NCBI GenBank assembly: GCA_007693605.1
Contig: REDG01000051.1
Location: forward strand, 1 to 64,000
Source: Bradymonadales bacterium
GTDB lineage: Bacteria > Bdellovibrionota > UBA2394
Direction of reading: 5' to 3'
DNA length: 64,000 bases
This document shows, piece after piece, positions 11,780 to 21,244 of the stretch; the first letter of the stretch is position 1, and every line of letters begins with the position of its first letter. A program made the position numbers and the translations under genes. Under the pieces are notes generated by a model that saw nothing but the letters and a program-made list of their open reading frames with translations, did not search any database and was not told where the DNA came from.

Positions 11780-12876
11780 TGGATCAGGCAGATAAAATTT
11801 CACAGAGATACGATTGGGGTTTTTTGGGCTTAGTGGCTTTGTTGACCGGCATCGGCCTGATGACTCTCTATAGCTCCGTTTATTTAAGTGAAATCTCACT
11901 CTTTTATAAGCAGCTTAGTTTTGTCGCGTTGGGCTTGGTCATTGCAATCTTCATGGGGCTTTTGGACTATCGGTTTCTCGAGAGATTGGCCTGGCCGTTT
12001 TACTTTTTGACGCTTTTTCTACTTCTGATGGTCGAATTCTTTGGCCGTTCTGCTGCAGGCTCGCAGCGCTGGCTCTCGCTAGGCGCCATCAACTTGCAGC
12101 CTTCGGAATTGGCGAAGCTTGCCGTGGTTCTCGTCTTAGCCAAGTTCTTTTCTCATAAGTCGGCGCCTCCGAATGGCTATGGTCTTCGAGACTTGATTCC
12201 CGTCTTTTTGATTGTTGCAGTTCCGATGATCATGGTTTTCATGCAACCCGACTTGGGGACGGCCATGATGATTGGCTTGACGGCGGCTTCGGTCATCTTT
12301 TTGTGTCACTTGAAAATGAAGAGCTTGGTGATTTTGATGATCAGCTTTTTAACCGCGGCCCCGATTGTCTATTCCGTTGTTCTAAAGGAGTACCAGCGAG
12401 ATCGAGTGCGGACTTTCTTAGATCCGCAAAGAGACCCCCTTGGGGAAGGCTATCACAGCATTCAGAGCATGATTGCCGTGGGCAGTGGTCAGGTCTTTGG
12501 CAAGGGCTACCTGCAGGGCACACAATCTAAGCTAGAGTTTCTTCCGAAACATCATACGGATTTTATTTTCTCTGCCTTCGGAGAGGAGTGGGGTTTTATC
12601 GGGGCACTTGTGGTCTTGGCTCTTTTTACTCTCATGGTCTTTTTGGGGGTCGATATAGCAAGAAAGTCGAGAGATAAATTCGGCTCTGTTTTGGCAGTGG
12701 GCTGCCTATCTCTGATTGTTTGGCATGTGATTGTGAATATCGGAATGGAGATTGGGGTCTTGCCCGTGGTGGGGGTGACTCTTCCATTCTTTTCTTACGG
12801 AGGAAGTAATCTCGTCACGAATATGCTGGCGGTGGGTGTTCTACTCAGCGTGTCTTATCGGAGGCATATCTTTTAG
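11779..12876 (+). CDS. rodA: Peptidoglycan polymerase RodA (SEDS family)
   Basis: A 365-residue SEDS glycosyltransferase with about ten membrane helices. Family marks include 'GSQRWLSLGAINLQPSELAK' in the N-terminal half, the Asp in 'MQPDLGTA', 'KHHTDFIFSAFGEEWGF' and the terminal 'PFFSYGGSN'. It polymerises glycan strands with PBP2 as its transpeptidase partner, which is encoded directly upstream with start and stop overlapping in TAATG. It is the last gene of the mre/mrd operon and converges with the lipoprotein gene. Confidence 0.97.
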   Translation: MDQADKISQRYDWGFLGLVALLTGIGLMTLYSSVYLSEISLFYKQLSFVALGLVIAIFMGLLDYRFLERLAWPFYFLTLFLLLMVEFFGRSAAGSQRWLSLGAINLQPSELAKLAVVLVLAKFFSHKSAPPNGYGLRDLIPVFLIVAVPMIMVFMQPDLGTAMMIGLTAASVIFLCHLKMKSLVILMISFLTAAPIVYSVVLKEYQRDRVRTFLDPQRDPLGEGYHSIQSMIAVGSGQVFGKGYLQGTQSKLEFLPKHHTDFIFSAFGEEWGFIGALVVLALFTLMVFLGVDIARKSRDKFGSVLAVGCLSLIVWHVIVNIGMEIGVLPVVGVTLPFFSYGGSNLVTNMLAVGVLLSVSYRRHIF

Positions 12877-12878
12877 CT

Positions 12879-12903
12879 TCGAGTGGCGGTCATTTTCACT
12901 CGA
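12879..12903. terminator. Possible bidirectional hairpin between convergent genes
   Basis: tcgagtg (12879-12885) and cactcga (12897-12903) form a perfect 7-bp stem with an 11-base loop containing a short T run. It lies immediately after the rodA stop and overlaps the last codons of the minus-strand lipoprotein gene, so it could end transcription from both sides. The lack of a long T tract makes strength uncertain. Confidence 0.45.
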
Positions 12904-14305
12904 CTTGATATTGAATCCAAACTTCGACTTTTTCTTTCGGATTGAGGCCTTCAAAAAAAGCGGGCTTGAACTCGAGCCGCTGGTCAATCAAAGAAAGATA
13001 GTAGCTGTTCTCGGGCATCAAGACCTGATTGCGGTAGACGAGAACCGAGTTTGGCTGGGCGGGACAAGCTAAGCTTTGTGATTGTGAGCTCAAGACGATC
13101 TGATCTAAAAGATCCTGAAAGATCTCATCATAAGTGTCTTCTTGAATATTATAGACGCCGCCTCCGGTCGCTTGGCTCAAAGCCCAATGACCGATACCGA
13201 CTTCTTGCCAAAGGAAGCCCAGTTGGTTGATAAGAGCAGCATCTTTGTTAATGATTGAATGGTAGCGATAACTCGTATTCAGTTTTTGAGCAAACTGGCG
13301 AAACATCCGATCGGCAATTTCGGGATAGGAATTGGAGTGCTCGTCGTAAGGGTGAAAGAGATGGCGATCAAAATTCACATTCAAATCATCATCAGAAAGG
13401 GCAATTAGATTCAGAGGAGCTCCCTGAATGAACAGATTGTCTCCCGTCTCGCTTTGTCCGGAGATATCAACTCTACGAAGACTTGCAACGCATGGATCGT
13501 AGTTCCAGTTGTTTGCGAAGCTCCAAGGCCAGGAGTTTTCTTGGGTAAAGCTTGCCAAACCGGTAAGGCCTGCCCAGTATGGATAGACTCGGGGGCGAAA
13601 ATAACTTCCCGTCTGATTACAGTCTGAGATGGTCTTCACGGCTGCATTGCCGGCGGGTTGATCGAGAGGAATGAAGGTTGGCAAGTCTTGGAGATGGTTA
13701 GTCTGGCCGAAGACTTGAAAGAAGGCTCGATCGATCCACTTAGAGCCTGTTTCTGCTTTAAAAAAGTGGATGCGAGGATCCTTTAGCGCTCGCAGAACCA
13801 AGGGGTTGTGACTGCCAGGAATTTCTCCATCAGGATCTTGTATATCATCAATGCTATTGAAGGCAGCTTTATCGGGATCAAAAATCAATCCAATTCGCAG
13901 GCTATCACCGTCTTCAATTCGATCTAAAAGACCCTCAATCAGAGAGTCCATTTGGTCCATCACCTTTTCAATCAGAGGGCCCATCGATCCGCTATCATCC
14001 AAAAGAAAGATCACATTCGAAGCCGATACGGAGTCTACGCTGAGTTCAAAGTATTGGTAGCCAGAATCTCCTGAAGAGCAGACTTCATGATGAGGGTGAC
14101 CGAAATCTCTCTGATTGGATTCGTCAAAGGGGGGCGTTGGTGTGCCAGGGGGTGTTGTTGGGCCACCTGCTTGGCCGCCCTGAAGATTCACGGGGCTTAG
14201 AATGGGGTCGGAGGCACAGGCAGACAGAAAGAATAGAAGGCCGAGGCCAAGACAAACGAAAGGCGCACCCGAATCTCGAAAGGAAATTTTGCATTTGTGA
14301 ATCAT
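12896..14305 (-). CDS. Lipoprotein with von Willebrand factor A domain
   Basis: A secreted lipoprotein of about 469 residues. Its signal peptide ends in the lipobox FLSAC (Cys about residue 30); the +2 residue is Ala, so outer-membrane sorting is expected by the usual rule. A Pro/Gly/Thr-rich linker follows, then a vWA domain beginning 'VIFLLDDSGSMGPLIEKV', where DDSGS is an intact MIDAS metal site. The C-terminal 70 residues ('VLVYRNQVLMPENSYYLSLI') look like a separate beta domain. The ATG at 14305 has a good Shine-Dalgarno (aaaggg) six bases upstream. No operon partner. The role is unknown; vWA domains usually bind other proteins. Confidence 0.85.
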   Translation of the reverse strand: MIHKCKISFRDSGAPFVCLGLGLLFFLSACASDPILSPVNLQGGQAGGPTTPPGTPTPPFDESNQRDFGHPHHEVCSSGDSGYQYFELSVDSVSASNVIFLLDDSGSMGPLIEKVMDQMDSLIEGLLDRIEDGDSLRIGLIFDPDKAAFNSIDDIQDPDGEIPGSHNPLVLRALKDPRIHFFKAETGSKWIDRAFFQVFGQTNHLQDLPTFIPLDQPAGNAAVKTISDCNQTGSYFRPRVYPYWAGLTGLASFTQENSWPWSFANNWNYDPCVASLRRVDISGQSETGDNLFIQGAPLNLIALSDDDLNVNFDRHLFHPYDEHSNSYPEIADRMFRQFAQKLNTSYRYHSIINKDAALINQLGFLWQEVGIGHWALSQATGGGVYNIQEDTYDEIFQDLLDQIVLSSQSQSLACPAQPNSVLVYRNQVLMPENSYYLSLIDQRLEFKPAFFEGLNPKEKVEVWIQYQVE

Positions 14306-14499
14306 CACTGCCCTTTCAGTTCACACACTCCTCAAAAGTGGGAGTGGCTCACCGTCTCACTGAGAGACCACCACTTCAGTAGAGAATGCAAATCACAGGC
14401 CAAAGGGCATAGGCTACGGAAAGAGGCCGACAAGGCCTTTTGGGTATTTGGGTCGGGCAATAATGCCCGAGGGCTCAGGAGAAACTGCCCCACTTCATG

Positions 14500-14524
14500 G
14501 GGTCGGGAGACGAAAGTGCCAGAC
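14500..14524 (+). repeat. 25-base dispersed repeat, copy 1
   Basis: This 25-base stretch, beginning gggtcgggagacgaaagtgc, is identical to the reverse complement of 35422-35446. Both copies are intergenic. An exact 25-mer is not expected twice by chance in 64 kb. Confidence 0.8.
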
Positions 14525-14552
14525 GAGGGGGTTGTCGGGATTGTCGATATCT

Positions 14553-14580
14553 TAGGGAGAGTCGCTAATCGTCCATCTAC
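14553..14580 (+). repeat. Intergenic GGGAGTGTCGC-family repeat (divergent copy)
   Basis: Reads tagggagagtcgctaatcgt and continues 'ccatctac', matching the family consensus gggagtgtcgctaagggccc-catctgct at most positions. It lies between the lipoprotein and methyltransferase genes. Confidence 0.55.
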
Positions 14581-14657
14581 GGCGTCCTAGAGACTACGGG
14601 GTCCTAGAGAACGCAATGAGTGAGCGGCTGATAAGGAGTACCGGTCTGCGTGGGGCG

Positions 14658-15518
14658 TTACTTTATTCCGACCACATAGGCGATCCAGACGGCAGAGTTC
14701 TCCTCTTTCTCTGTGATGTGAAACTCGCCGTTTCCGCCACCCCCCTTGGCATCTCCTTCCCAAAAGACGCAAGAATCTCGAAAGCCGGCTTCTCTCAAAC
14801 ACTCTCTGAGTTCAGGAATTGTCCAAGCTCGCCAGTCGTATTCAAAAGCCTTCTTCCATTCTCGAGTTCTCGGAAGCTTGAAAGAGATGCTGTAATGCCC
14901 CTCGTTCTTTACCGGATTGAATTCGTCACAGCGCCAAATATAGGTGAACTTCATGCCTTTCACTCGATAGTTCTCTTGATCCTCGTGAGGCTCAATCATC
15001 TCGGTGCCGCCAACACTATCGAGAAAAAACAGACCGTCTGAAGCCAAGCTTTTATAAGCTTTCTTAAAGTATTGAACGAGTTTTTGCCTGTCCTTAAAGA
15101 TCCAATAGCTGAAGTTGCATGCGGCAATGAGATCCGCTTTGGGTTGAGTCAGGCTCATGACATTTTTCCGAAAGACTTGAATTCGTTCTCGAGCATGAGC
15201 AGAAAGACTCTGAAGGTGAACCTTCTTTCCATAAGCCAGGGGCTCTGAATCAATATCCAGACACAAGGCCCGATGCTTCGGGCCTCGCTTGACCCACTCG
15301 CAAGAAAGTTTGAATGTTCCACAAAAATCCTCACGAAAGATCTGGGGCTTCTTCTTTCGTAGTCGACGATAAAGACTCTCAAGAATCTCTGCATCATCGG
15401 CCGCCTCTTGGACGGAAGCTTCATAAAGAAGATATTTTAGTTCAGATCGGGGCATTTTCTCGGGAGGAATTCGACCCCTTTTTGGTCTTATGTCAACTTG
15501 TCTAGCCTTGGCTCTCAT
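14658..15518 (-). CDS. Class I SAM-dependent methyltransferase
   Basis: A 286-residue protein with a Rossmann methyltransferase core. The SAM-binding motif is in 'EDFCGTFKLSCEWVKRG', followed by the acidic loop 'ALCLDIDSEPL', and 'LIAACNFSYWIF' plus 'GLFFLDSVGGTEM' mark motifs IV and V. Its basic N-terminus (KARQVDIRPKRGRIPPEK) precedes the domain. No membrane segment or signal, so it is cytosolic. Substrate unknown; the domain most resembles small-molecule methyltransferases rather than rRNA enzymes. Start ATG at 15518; it is a single gene, separated by 309 bases from the pyrophosphatase gene. Confidence 0.82.
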   Translation of the reverse strand: MRAKARQVDIRPKRGRIPPEKMPRSELKYLLYEASVQEAADDAEILESLYRRLRKKKPQIFREDFCGTFKLSCEWVKRGPKHRALCLDIDSEPLAYGKKVHLQSLSAHARERIQVFRKNVMSLTQPKADLIAACNFSYWIFKDRQKLVQYFKKAYKSLASDGLFFLDSVGGTEMIEPHEDQENYRVKGMKFTYIWRCDEFNPVKNEGHYSISFKLPRTREWKKAFEYDWRAWTIPELRECLREAGFRDSCVFWEGDAKGGGGNGEFHITEKEENSAVWIAYVVGIK

Positions 15519-15827
15519 GGGCTCATCAAAGAGGCTTTCTGAGTTGAAATCAAGTTGGGAGCATAAGAATAAAAATTCAAAGAAAGCAGTCAGCGGTCTG
15601 GTCGGAGTGGTCAGGCTCCCAGATGCAGAGCTGGTCGTCAGAGCTTGATGACTTCCAAAGTCTTTCTTGATTCGATGAGATGAAAGTTTTGGATGTCGCG
15701 AAGATCGAGGCAGTTCCGATTCTTCAAGCTAGTGCTTGCGTTTTTGGGCATTGGCTGACTATTTTCACAGAGTTGCCTGTTTGGCGTGTTGGGTAAAAGA
15801 ATTATCAAGTAAAGGAGTGAAAAATTT
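15519..15827. other. Non-coding gap upstream of hppA
   Basis: About 309 bases between the start codons of the divergent methyltransferase and pyrophosphatase genes. It must hold both promoters, but I cannot name a convincing -35/-10 pair. A clear ribosome binding site, aaaggag at 15811-15817, precedes the hppA ATG by ten bases. An inverted repeat of 'ggagcat...' type is not evident. A 66-codon minus-strand frame (15638-15838) overlaps hppA's start and looks like chance. Confidence 0.5.
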
Positions 15828-17900
15828 ATGGATCCCATAGCGTTTCCTGCGATTGTGGCAGGAATTCTCGGTTTAGGAGTCGTCTTTGTCTTGTATCTTC
15901 GGGTGGTTGCTCAAGCAGCCGGTACCGACTTGATGGTGTCCATCGCCAATGAGATTCACACCGGTGCGATGACCTTTCTAGCGAGGATGTACAGAATTTT
16001 GATCGGCTTCGTCATCATTGTCGCCATTCTGATTGGGTTCTTTATCGACTGGAATACCGCACTGGCCTTTGTGATAGGGGCTCTCTGTTCTGGCTTGGCC
16101 GGCTTTTTTGGAATGAAGTCCGCCACCAAGGCCAATGTTCGAACGGCGGCGGCGGCGAAAGATCAAGGCGAGGCAGCGGCCCTTGCAACGGCCTTTCGAG
16201 GAGGCTCTGTGATGGGGCTTTCGGTGGCGGCTCTCGGCTTGCTGGGCCTCGGTGTTTTGACCGCGATTTACGGGTTTGATGCTCATGCGGCGTCGATTAT
16301 CTCTGGATTTTCTATGGGAGCTTCTTCCATTGCTCTCTTTGCACGGGTCGGTGGAGGGATCTACACCAAGGCCGCCGATGTCGGCTCGGATTTGGTCGGA
16401 AAAGTCGAAGCGGGAATTCCTGAAGATGACCCACGAAACCCTGGGGTAATTGCAGACAATGTCGGGGATAATGTCGGGGATGTCGCCGGAATGGGTGCGG
16501 ACATTTTTGAATCCTATGTTGGAGGGATGGTTGCGGCTCTAGCCATCGCGGCCACCATGGGCGCTGATCAGCTCTTGAGACTGACGAACCAGACTGAAGT
16601 GGCTGCGCAGACGACTTTGATGTTGCTGCCCTTGCTGCTTTCAGTGATGGGTTTAGGGGCTTCCGTTCTGGGTGTATTCTCCATGCGGGTGTTTAAGGTG
16701 TGGGGAGCTTCAGAAGCTCTCAGAGCCTCTACTATTCTTGCGGCGCTGGTGTTTATTGCGGCGGCGGTCGGCTTTGTTTACTGGCAGGGTTTAAGCTTCG
16801 GCTTGATCTGGGCTGTGATTGCCGGAACCGTGGGCGGTCTCTTCATTGGATTCGTAACCGAGTATTATACAGCCTCACGACCTGTTCGGAGAATTGCAGA
16901 GGCTTCAAAGACTGGCCCTGCGACCAATATCATCGCCGGATTTGCCGTAGGCCTTGAGTCTTGTGTCATTCCCCTTCTGATCATTGCTGGAATTATTTCA
17001 GTGGCTTTCGGTACGGCAGGTCTTTACGGAATTGCTCTTGCTTCCATTGGTATGCTTGCCACCGTGGGAATTACCATGTCGGTGGATGCTTACGGACCGA
17101 TTGCTGACAATGCCGGTGGGATCTCAGAGATGTCTCGTTTGGGACCGGATGTTCGAAAAATCACTGACGGTTTGGATGCGATCGGGAACACCACCGCAGC
17201 GATTGGAAAAGGCTTTGCGATCGGCTCAGCCGCCCTCACGGCCTTGGCGCTCTTCTCGGCTTATGGGCAAACCGTCAACTCGATTCGTATCTCGATGGAC
17301 CTTGAAGTGATCACCATGAGCATCACGAGTGCAACGGTTGTGATCGGTCTGCTTCTCGGCGCGGCGATTCCTCTTTTGGTGGGCGCCTTGACGATGACCA
17401 GTGTTGGCCGCGCAGCGGGGGCGATGGTGGATGAGATTCGTCGGCAGTTTAAAGAAATCCCTGGTCTTCTGTCTGGAGATTCTTCAGCCAAGCCGGATAC
17501 GGCCCGATGTGTAGACATTTCTACCAACGCGGCCTTAAAGGAAATGGTGTTGCCGGGAGTGGTGGCCGTGGCCTCACCTGTTTTGGTGGGCTTTCTGCTT
17601 GGCCCTGATGCTCTGGGCGGAATGTTGGCAGGAGCCACCGTGGTGGGTGTTGTTTTGGCTCTCTTGATGTCGAATTCCGGAGGAGCTTGGGATAACGCCA
17701 AGAAGGCGATTGAGCAGGGTCATATTCCCGGAGAAAGTAAGGGAGGCGAGGCTCACAAGGCGGCGGTCTGCGGTGATACGGTCGGAGATCCCTTCAAAGA
17801 CACCTCGGGCCCTTCGATGAATATTTTGATCAAGCTGATGTCGATTGTGGCTTTGGTGATCGCCGCTCAAGTGGCAACGGGTGGTTTTTTCGGGGGTTAG
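15828..17900 (+). CDS. hppA: Membrane-bound, ion-translocating pyrophosphatase
   Basis: A 690-residue membrane pyrophosphatase with about sixteen helices that couples PPi hydrolysis to H+ or Na+ export. Signature motifs: '[16 protein letters not shown]', '[19 protein letters not shown]' and '[12 protein letters not shown]'. The K+ determinant reads [14 protein letters not shown] with Ala where K+-independent enzymes have Lys, so it should be K+-dependent. The Glu in DIFES is present, but I cannot decide between Na+ and H+ pumping from it. The ATG has a good Shine-Dalgarno. The next gene begins directly after the stop with a TTG. Confidence 0.97.
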   Translation: MDPIAFPAIVAGILGLGVVFVLYLRVVAQAAGTDLMVSIANEIHTGAMTFLARMYRILIGFVIIVAILIGFFIDWNTALAFVIGALCSGLAGFFGMKSATKANVRTAAAAKDQGEAAALATAFRGGSVMGLSVAALGLLGLGVLTAIYGFDAHAASIISGFSMGASSIALFARVGGGIYTKAADVGSDLVGKVEAGIPEDDPRNPGVIADNVGDNVGDVAGMGADIFESYVGGMVAALAIAATMGADQLLRLTNQTEVAAQTTLMLLPLLLSVMGLGASVLGVFSMRVFKVWGASEALRASTILAALVFIAAAVGFVYWQGLSFGLIWAVIAGTVGGLFIGFVTEYYTASRPVRRIAEASKTGPATNIIAGFAVGLESCVIPLLIIAGIISVAFGTAGLYGIALASIGMLATVGITMSVDAYGPIADNAGGISEMSRLGPDVRKITDGLDAIGNTTAAIGKGFAIGSAALTALALFSAYGQTVNSIRISMDLEVITMSITSATVVIGLLLGAAIPLLVGALTMTSVGRAAGAMVDEIRRQFKEIPGLLSGDSSAKPDTARCVDISTNAALKEMVLPGVVAVASPVLVGFLLGPDALGGMLAGATVVGVVLALLMSNSGGAWDNAKKAIEQGHIPGESKGGEAHKAAVCGDTVGDPFKDTSGPSMNILIKLMSIVALVIAAQVATGGFFGG

Positions 17901-18485
17901 TTGGGGTCGCTTAAGTGGATTGTTGTGGCTTTGGCGCTGAGCGGATTGCTCAGCGCTTGCCATTTGTTTCAGAGAGAAAAGGAGTCAGAGATCATGGTGG
18001 AGCTTGTCACTTCTAAGGGAAGAATTGTGATTCAATTGAAGCCCGAACAGGCTCCTAAGACGGTGGAGAATTTTCTGCGCTATGTAGAAGATGGATTCTA
18101 CGACGGACTGATTTTTCATCGCGTGATTGATGGCTTCATGATTCAGGGAGGCGGCTTCGATGTTCAGATGCAGCAAAAGCCAGTGCGCGCTCCCATTGAA
18201 AATGAGTCCAAGAGCGGATTGGCTAATAAAGCCATGAGCCTTTCAATGGCCCGAACAGCAGATCCTCACAGTGCGACTGCTCAATTCTTTATCAATCTGG
18301 TCGATAATCCCTATCTCGATGCCCAGGGGGATCAGTGGGGCTACGCGGTCTTTGCTGAAGTCGTAGAAGGCGAAGAAGTGGTTCGAGAGATCGCCCGAGT
18401 CGAAACAGGCTCGTTGGGCTTTCATGAAAATGTCCCCTTAGAGTCCGTCATCATTCAGTCGGCCAAGCGCCTCAAAGTAAACTGA
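17901..18485 (+). CDS. Cyclophilin-type peptidyl-prolyl isomerase, lipoprotein
   Basis: A 194-residue cyclophilin with the family landmarks 'APKTVENFLRYVEDGFYDG', 'IFHRVIDGFMIQGG', 'SMARTADPHSATAQFFI' and 'VFAEVVEGEEVV'. The catalytic Arg in FHRV and the substrate pocket residues are present. The N-terminus has a lipobox LLSAC with Cys20, so it should be a membrane-attached periplasmic lipoprotein that helps fold exported proteins. It starts with TTG immediately after the hppA stop codon (tagttg), implying translational coupling, although pyrophosphatase and isomerase have no obvious functional link. Confidence 0.92.
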   Translation: MGSLKWIVVALALSGLLSACHLFQREKESEIMVELVTSKGRIVIQLKPEQAPKTVENFLRYVEDGFYDGLIFHRVIDGFMIQGGGFDVQMQQKPVRAPIENESKSGLANKAMSLSMARTADPHSATAQFFINLVDNPYLDAQGDQWGYAVFAEVVEGEEVVREIARVETGSLGFHENVPLESVIIQSAKRLKVN

Positions 18486-18537
18486 AAGCGACAGAGTTCG
18501 GCCGGGGAGAGCAAGAAGCTTAAAAGGGCTTCAGCTT

Positions 18538-18858
18538 TTAGATATTCTCTTTAATGAAACCTTCGAGCTGTTCCTTTGATAAGGCTCCCACAATCTGACT
18601 TTTTTCAGCCCCTCCAGAGAAAATCTTGAGGGTCGGTATGGAGCGAATTCCCAGCTGGCCTGGGGTGTTGGGGTTTTCATCTACATTCATTTTTAAGACC
18701 TTAATCTTGCCGTCCCACTCGGTGGCAATCTCCTCAACTACCGGAGCAATGGCTCGGCAGGGGCCGCACCAGCTCGCCCAGAAATCGACGAGAACCGGCG
18801 TCTGGGACTGAAGGACTTCTTCTTGAAAACTTGCATCGGACACTTCTTTTACAGCCAT
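18538..18858 (-). CDS. trxA: Thioredoxin
   Basis: A 106-residue thioredoxin with the redox site W30-C31-G32-P33-C34 in '[15 protein letters not shown]', the buried Asp25, and the cis-proline in '[11 protein letters not shown]'. It reduces cytosolic disulfides. The frame extends to a TTG at 18876, but the ATG at 18858 gives the standard size. It converges with the cyclophilin gene (52 bases apart) and diverges from the haem operon. Confidence 0.95.
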   Translation of the reverse strand: MAVKEVSDASFQEEVLQSQTPVLVDFWASWCGPCRAIAPVVEEIATEWDGKIKVLKMNVDENPNTPGQLGIRSIPTLKIFSGGAEKSQIVGALSKEQLEGFIKENI

Positions 18859-18938
18859 GGAGCCCACTAAAACCAAAGTTCATGAACTTGTAAAGATCTG
18901 TTCGTGATTTCAGGGTCGAGGATGCCTTAGAATGGCCC

Positions 18939-20381
18939 ATGGCCTTTTCGTATGCGCTCTTAGAGAACAACAGAAGTCTGTGCTTTAGCATTCTAAAGAT
19001 TCAGTCAGAGGCCTTGACAGGGCTTTTGGTCATTGAAATTCCTACTGCTTCTCAGAAAATGGAACGAAAGGAGATTGCCTTTGAAGGGGGAGAGCCTCTT
19101 GCGATTCGTTCCACTCGTGCAAAAGACCGCTTGCTCAGCTTTCTTCGCGACACGAAACTTTTGAGTGAGTCTGACCAAAACGAATTGGCTGAGAGTTTTT
19201 CTTCCCCTCCGAGCGATCAAGAGCTGATTTCTTGGATGCTCTCGACCGGCCGCATCGAACAGGATGAGCTCACAAAGACCTTAGAGGCTTACTTTTTGGA
19301 GCGCTGTTTTGATTTGCTTTGCCAGGTTCGAGGTCGAGTCTCATTTCATGAGTTGAAGGAGATTCCAGAGAAAGTGAAGAGCTTAGAAGCGGTTCGACCT
19401 TCGGCAAGTATAAAGACGGTCTTCTGGTCTGAGCTTCGAAAGAGATGGGACAAAAATTATTGTTTCACTCGGCTTCAAACCCAAAATGCCACGCAGCTGC
19501 AGATTGTCGGGAAGCTTGGCTTGAATTTGGGCTCGACGGAGATGGATCGCCTCAAAGACCTAGAGGCTAAGCCGGTCGAGTGGCGGCGATTGGAGCTTGA
19601 ATCTTTGATTTTGTTGGCGGTGGGCCTGGAGCTTGGGCAATTGAAAGCCGTTCAGTCCGGAAACTCAGAAATCAGCTCGAAGCTAAAGGAGATTCTATCA
19701 AGAAAGGCTTTTGAGGAGGTCTTGGGAGTCGATCTCGACGCAGACATTTCTCTTTTAAAGAAGCAGCACCAGCAATTGATTCGAGACTTTCACCCCGATC
19801 GACTGCCCAAGTCTGCGAGCCCTGAGCTTCGAAGTCTTTGCGAAGACACTTTGGCTCATATCAATGAGGCCTACTCGGTCTTATCTCATCCAGAGAAGAG
19901 AGAAGAGTATTTGGCGGAACGAGAAATTGAGAAGCTCGGCGGAAGAGGATTTATCGAGAAGAAGATTCAAGCCGAGTTTGAGTACGAAGAGATTCGGAAG
20001 CAAGTGCTTCGAAAGAACTATCAACAAGCCTATGAAAAAATGGAGGGGCTAAAGGACTATCTGGCAGATGACCCCGGATTTATGGCCGACCTCTTGTTTT
20101 GCCAGGCCATGGTGGCCACATCAAAAACCAGAGACGAGCAGCTTTTAAGAGAAATTCAATCGAAGATTTCTGCTCTCTCTTCTCAGCAACCCCAGATTCT
20201 CTACTACGAAGGAGTTTTGCTCAAGCTCTTGGGACAAGAGAAACAGGCGATACGGAGTTTCGAAAAGGTCTTAGCGGCAGAGCCGAATCATATGGATGCG
20301 GTCATGGAGATGCGAGTTCTCTCTGGCCGTGACGAGAAGAAGTCGAAGTCTTGGTTTGGCAAGAAGGGGTCTGAGAAGTGA
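18939..20381 (+). CDS. PATAN (DUF4388)-DnaJ domain protein with TPR-like tail
   Basis: A 480-residue protein, first in the haem operon. Residues 1-160 resemble the PATAN/DUF4388 module found in deltaproteobacterial signalling proteins ('LTGLLVIEI', 'KEIAFEGGEPLAIRST', 'RCFDLLCQVRGRVSF'). A J domain sits at about 265-330 with the HPD triad in 'LIRDFHPDRLPKS', so it should stimulate a DnaK-type chaperone. The C-terminal 130 residues are helical and TPR-like ('ILYYEGVLLKLLGQEKQAIR'). Its stop overlaps the next start by four bases. Function in this operon is unknown; I infer a chaperone role in gene regulation or assembly. Confidence 0.78.
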   Translation: MAFSYALLENNRSLCFSILKIQSEALTGLLVIEIPTASQKMERKEIAFEGGEPLAIRSTRAKDRLLSFLRDTKLLSESDQNELAESFSSPPSDQELISWMLSTGRIEQDELTKTLEAYFLERCFDLLCQVRGRVSFHELKEIPEKVKSLEAVRPSASIKTVFWSELRKRWDKNYCFTRLQTQNATQLQIVGKLGLNLGSTEMDRLKDLEAKPVEWRRLELESLILLAVGLELGQLKAVQSGNSEISSKLKEILSRKAFEEVLGVDLDADISLLKKQHQQLIRDFHPDRLPKSASPELRSLCEDTLAHINEAYSVLSHPEKREEYLAEREIEKLGGRGFIEKKIQAEFEYEEIRKQVLRKNYQQAYEKMEGLKDYLADDPGFMADLLFCQAMVATSKTRDEQLLREIQSKISALSSQQPQILYYEGVLLKLLGQEKQAIRSFEKVLAAEPNHMDAVMEMRVLSGRDEKKSKSWFGKKGSEK

Positions 20382-21244
20382 TTTTGTGGAGTGGATTGCT
20401 GCTCTTGAGTCTGCTCGCCAGCTTTTTTCTATGGAAGTATCTGAGGGAACTGCAAAATCTCTACTTAAATGTTTCTAGGATCTTCTTCTTTTTGAGCGTG
20501 ATGAGTGTTGTTGGATCTCTTCTGTGGCCAAGAGATTTTCTCCCCATCGAGGGCAGCCGACTGATGATCAGCAATTTGGCCTTCTTAGGCTCAGTGAGCC
20601 TGGTTTGTTTTGTTTTATGTTGGAGAAAGAGCTTTCTGAATCTCGCTTTTTTCGGAGGGCTTGGCCAAGCCGCCCTCTTGTTGAGTTTTATGATCTGGGG
20701 GGATTTCTTTTTTCAATCCGGTGAGGCCTCCGTTTGGGTTTGGGTGCATGTGGGCTTCGTCCTAATCGGAGAGGTGCTTTTGTTTATGGCGGCCATTGCG
20801 AGTTTGGCCTATCTCTGGGGCCTTTATCAGTTGCAGGTCTTAAAGAGGTCACCCTTGTTTTTTGGAAACTCCTCTCTCTCAGGGATCGATTTCCGAATCC
20901 TCCAATTGATTCGAGTGGGTTTCATTTTTTTGAGCTTGGGAATTCTTCTCGGAATCTTCAGTGCAAAGGAGCTTTGGCAAGGTCAGTGGTGGCTAGATTC
21001 TAAAGTCATTTTGGCTTTGGGAAGTTGGTTCATTTATGGGGCAATTCTATTGTTTCGATCTTTCGGGGCGATATCGAAGGGGCTTACGGCAGTGGCCTCG
21101 ATTTTTGGGTTTATGCTGATTGTTAGCATTGCCATCGGCCTTCATCGGTGGTCCGATCTCGATCGTTGGAGAAAGTCACCCGAAGAGACCCCCACTGAGG
21201 TCGAGGTGATCGAAAGACTATTTTTGGATGAGGGGGAGCGATGA
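20378..21244 (+). CDS. hemX: HemX/CcsA-like membrane protein
   Basis: A 288-residue protein with about eight hydrophobic helices, like HemX/CcsA. The region 'AKELWQGQWWLDSKVILALG' corresponds to the tryptophan-rich WWD-like motif of cytochrome c assembly proteins. Such proteins commonly precede hemA and influence glutamyl-tRNA reductase or haem handling. It overlaps both neighbours by four bases (ATGA), so it is part of the haem operon. Confidence 0.82.
   Translation: MILWSGLLLLSLLASFFLWKYLRELQNLYLNVSRIFFFLSVMSVVGSLLWPRDFLPIEGSRLMISNLAFLGSVSLVCFVLCWRKSFLNLAFFGGLGQAALLLSFMIWGDFFFQSGEASVWVWVHVGFVLIGEVLLFMAAIASLAYLWGLYQLQVLKRSPLFFGNSSLSGIDFRILQLIRVGFIFLSLGILLGIFSAKELWQGQWWLDSKVILALGSWFIYGAILLFRSFGAISKGLTAVASIFGFMLIVSIAIGLHRWSDLDRWRKSPEETPTEVEVIERLFLDEGER

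Larger units (their letters stand above)
14306..14657. other. Non-coding gap carrying repeat copies
   Basis: About 350 bases between two minus-strand genes, with no convincing gene on either strand. It holds the upstream region of the lipoprotein gene (near 14306-14340), a small hairpin tcgggc-aataat-gcccga at 14453-14470, a 25-base repeat at 14500-14524 that recurs inverted at 35422-35446, a member of the TGTCGCTAA repeat family at 14553-14580, and a short direct repeat of 'gtcctagaga' at about 14583 and 14601. It looks like a repeat-accumulating spacer. Confidence 0.6.
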
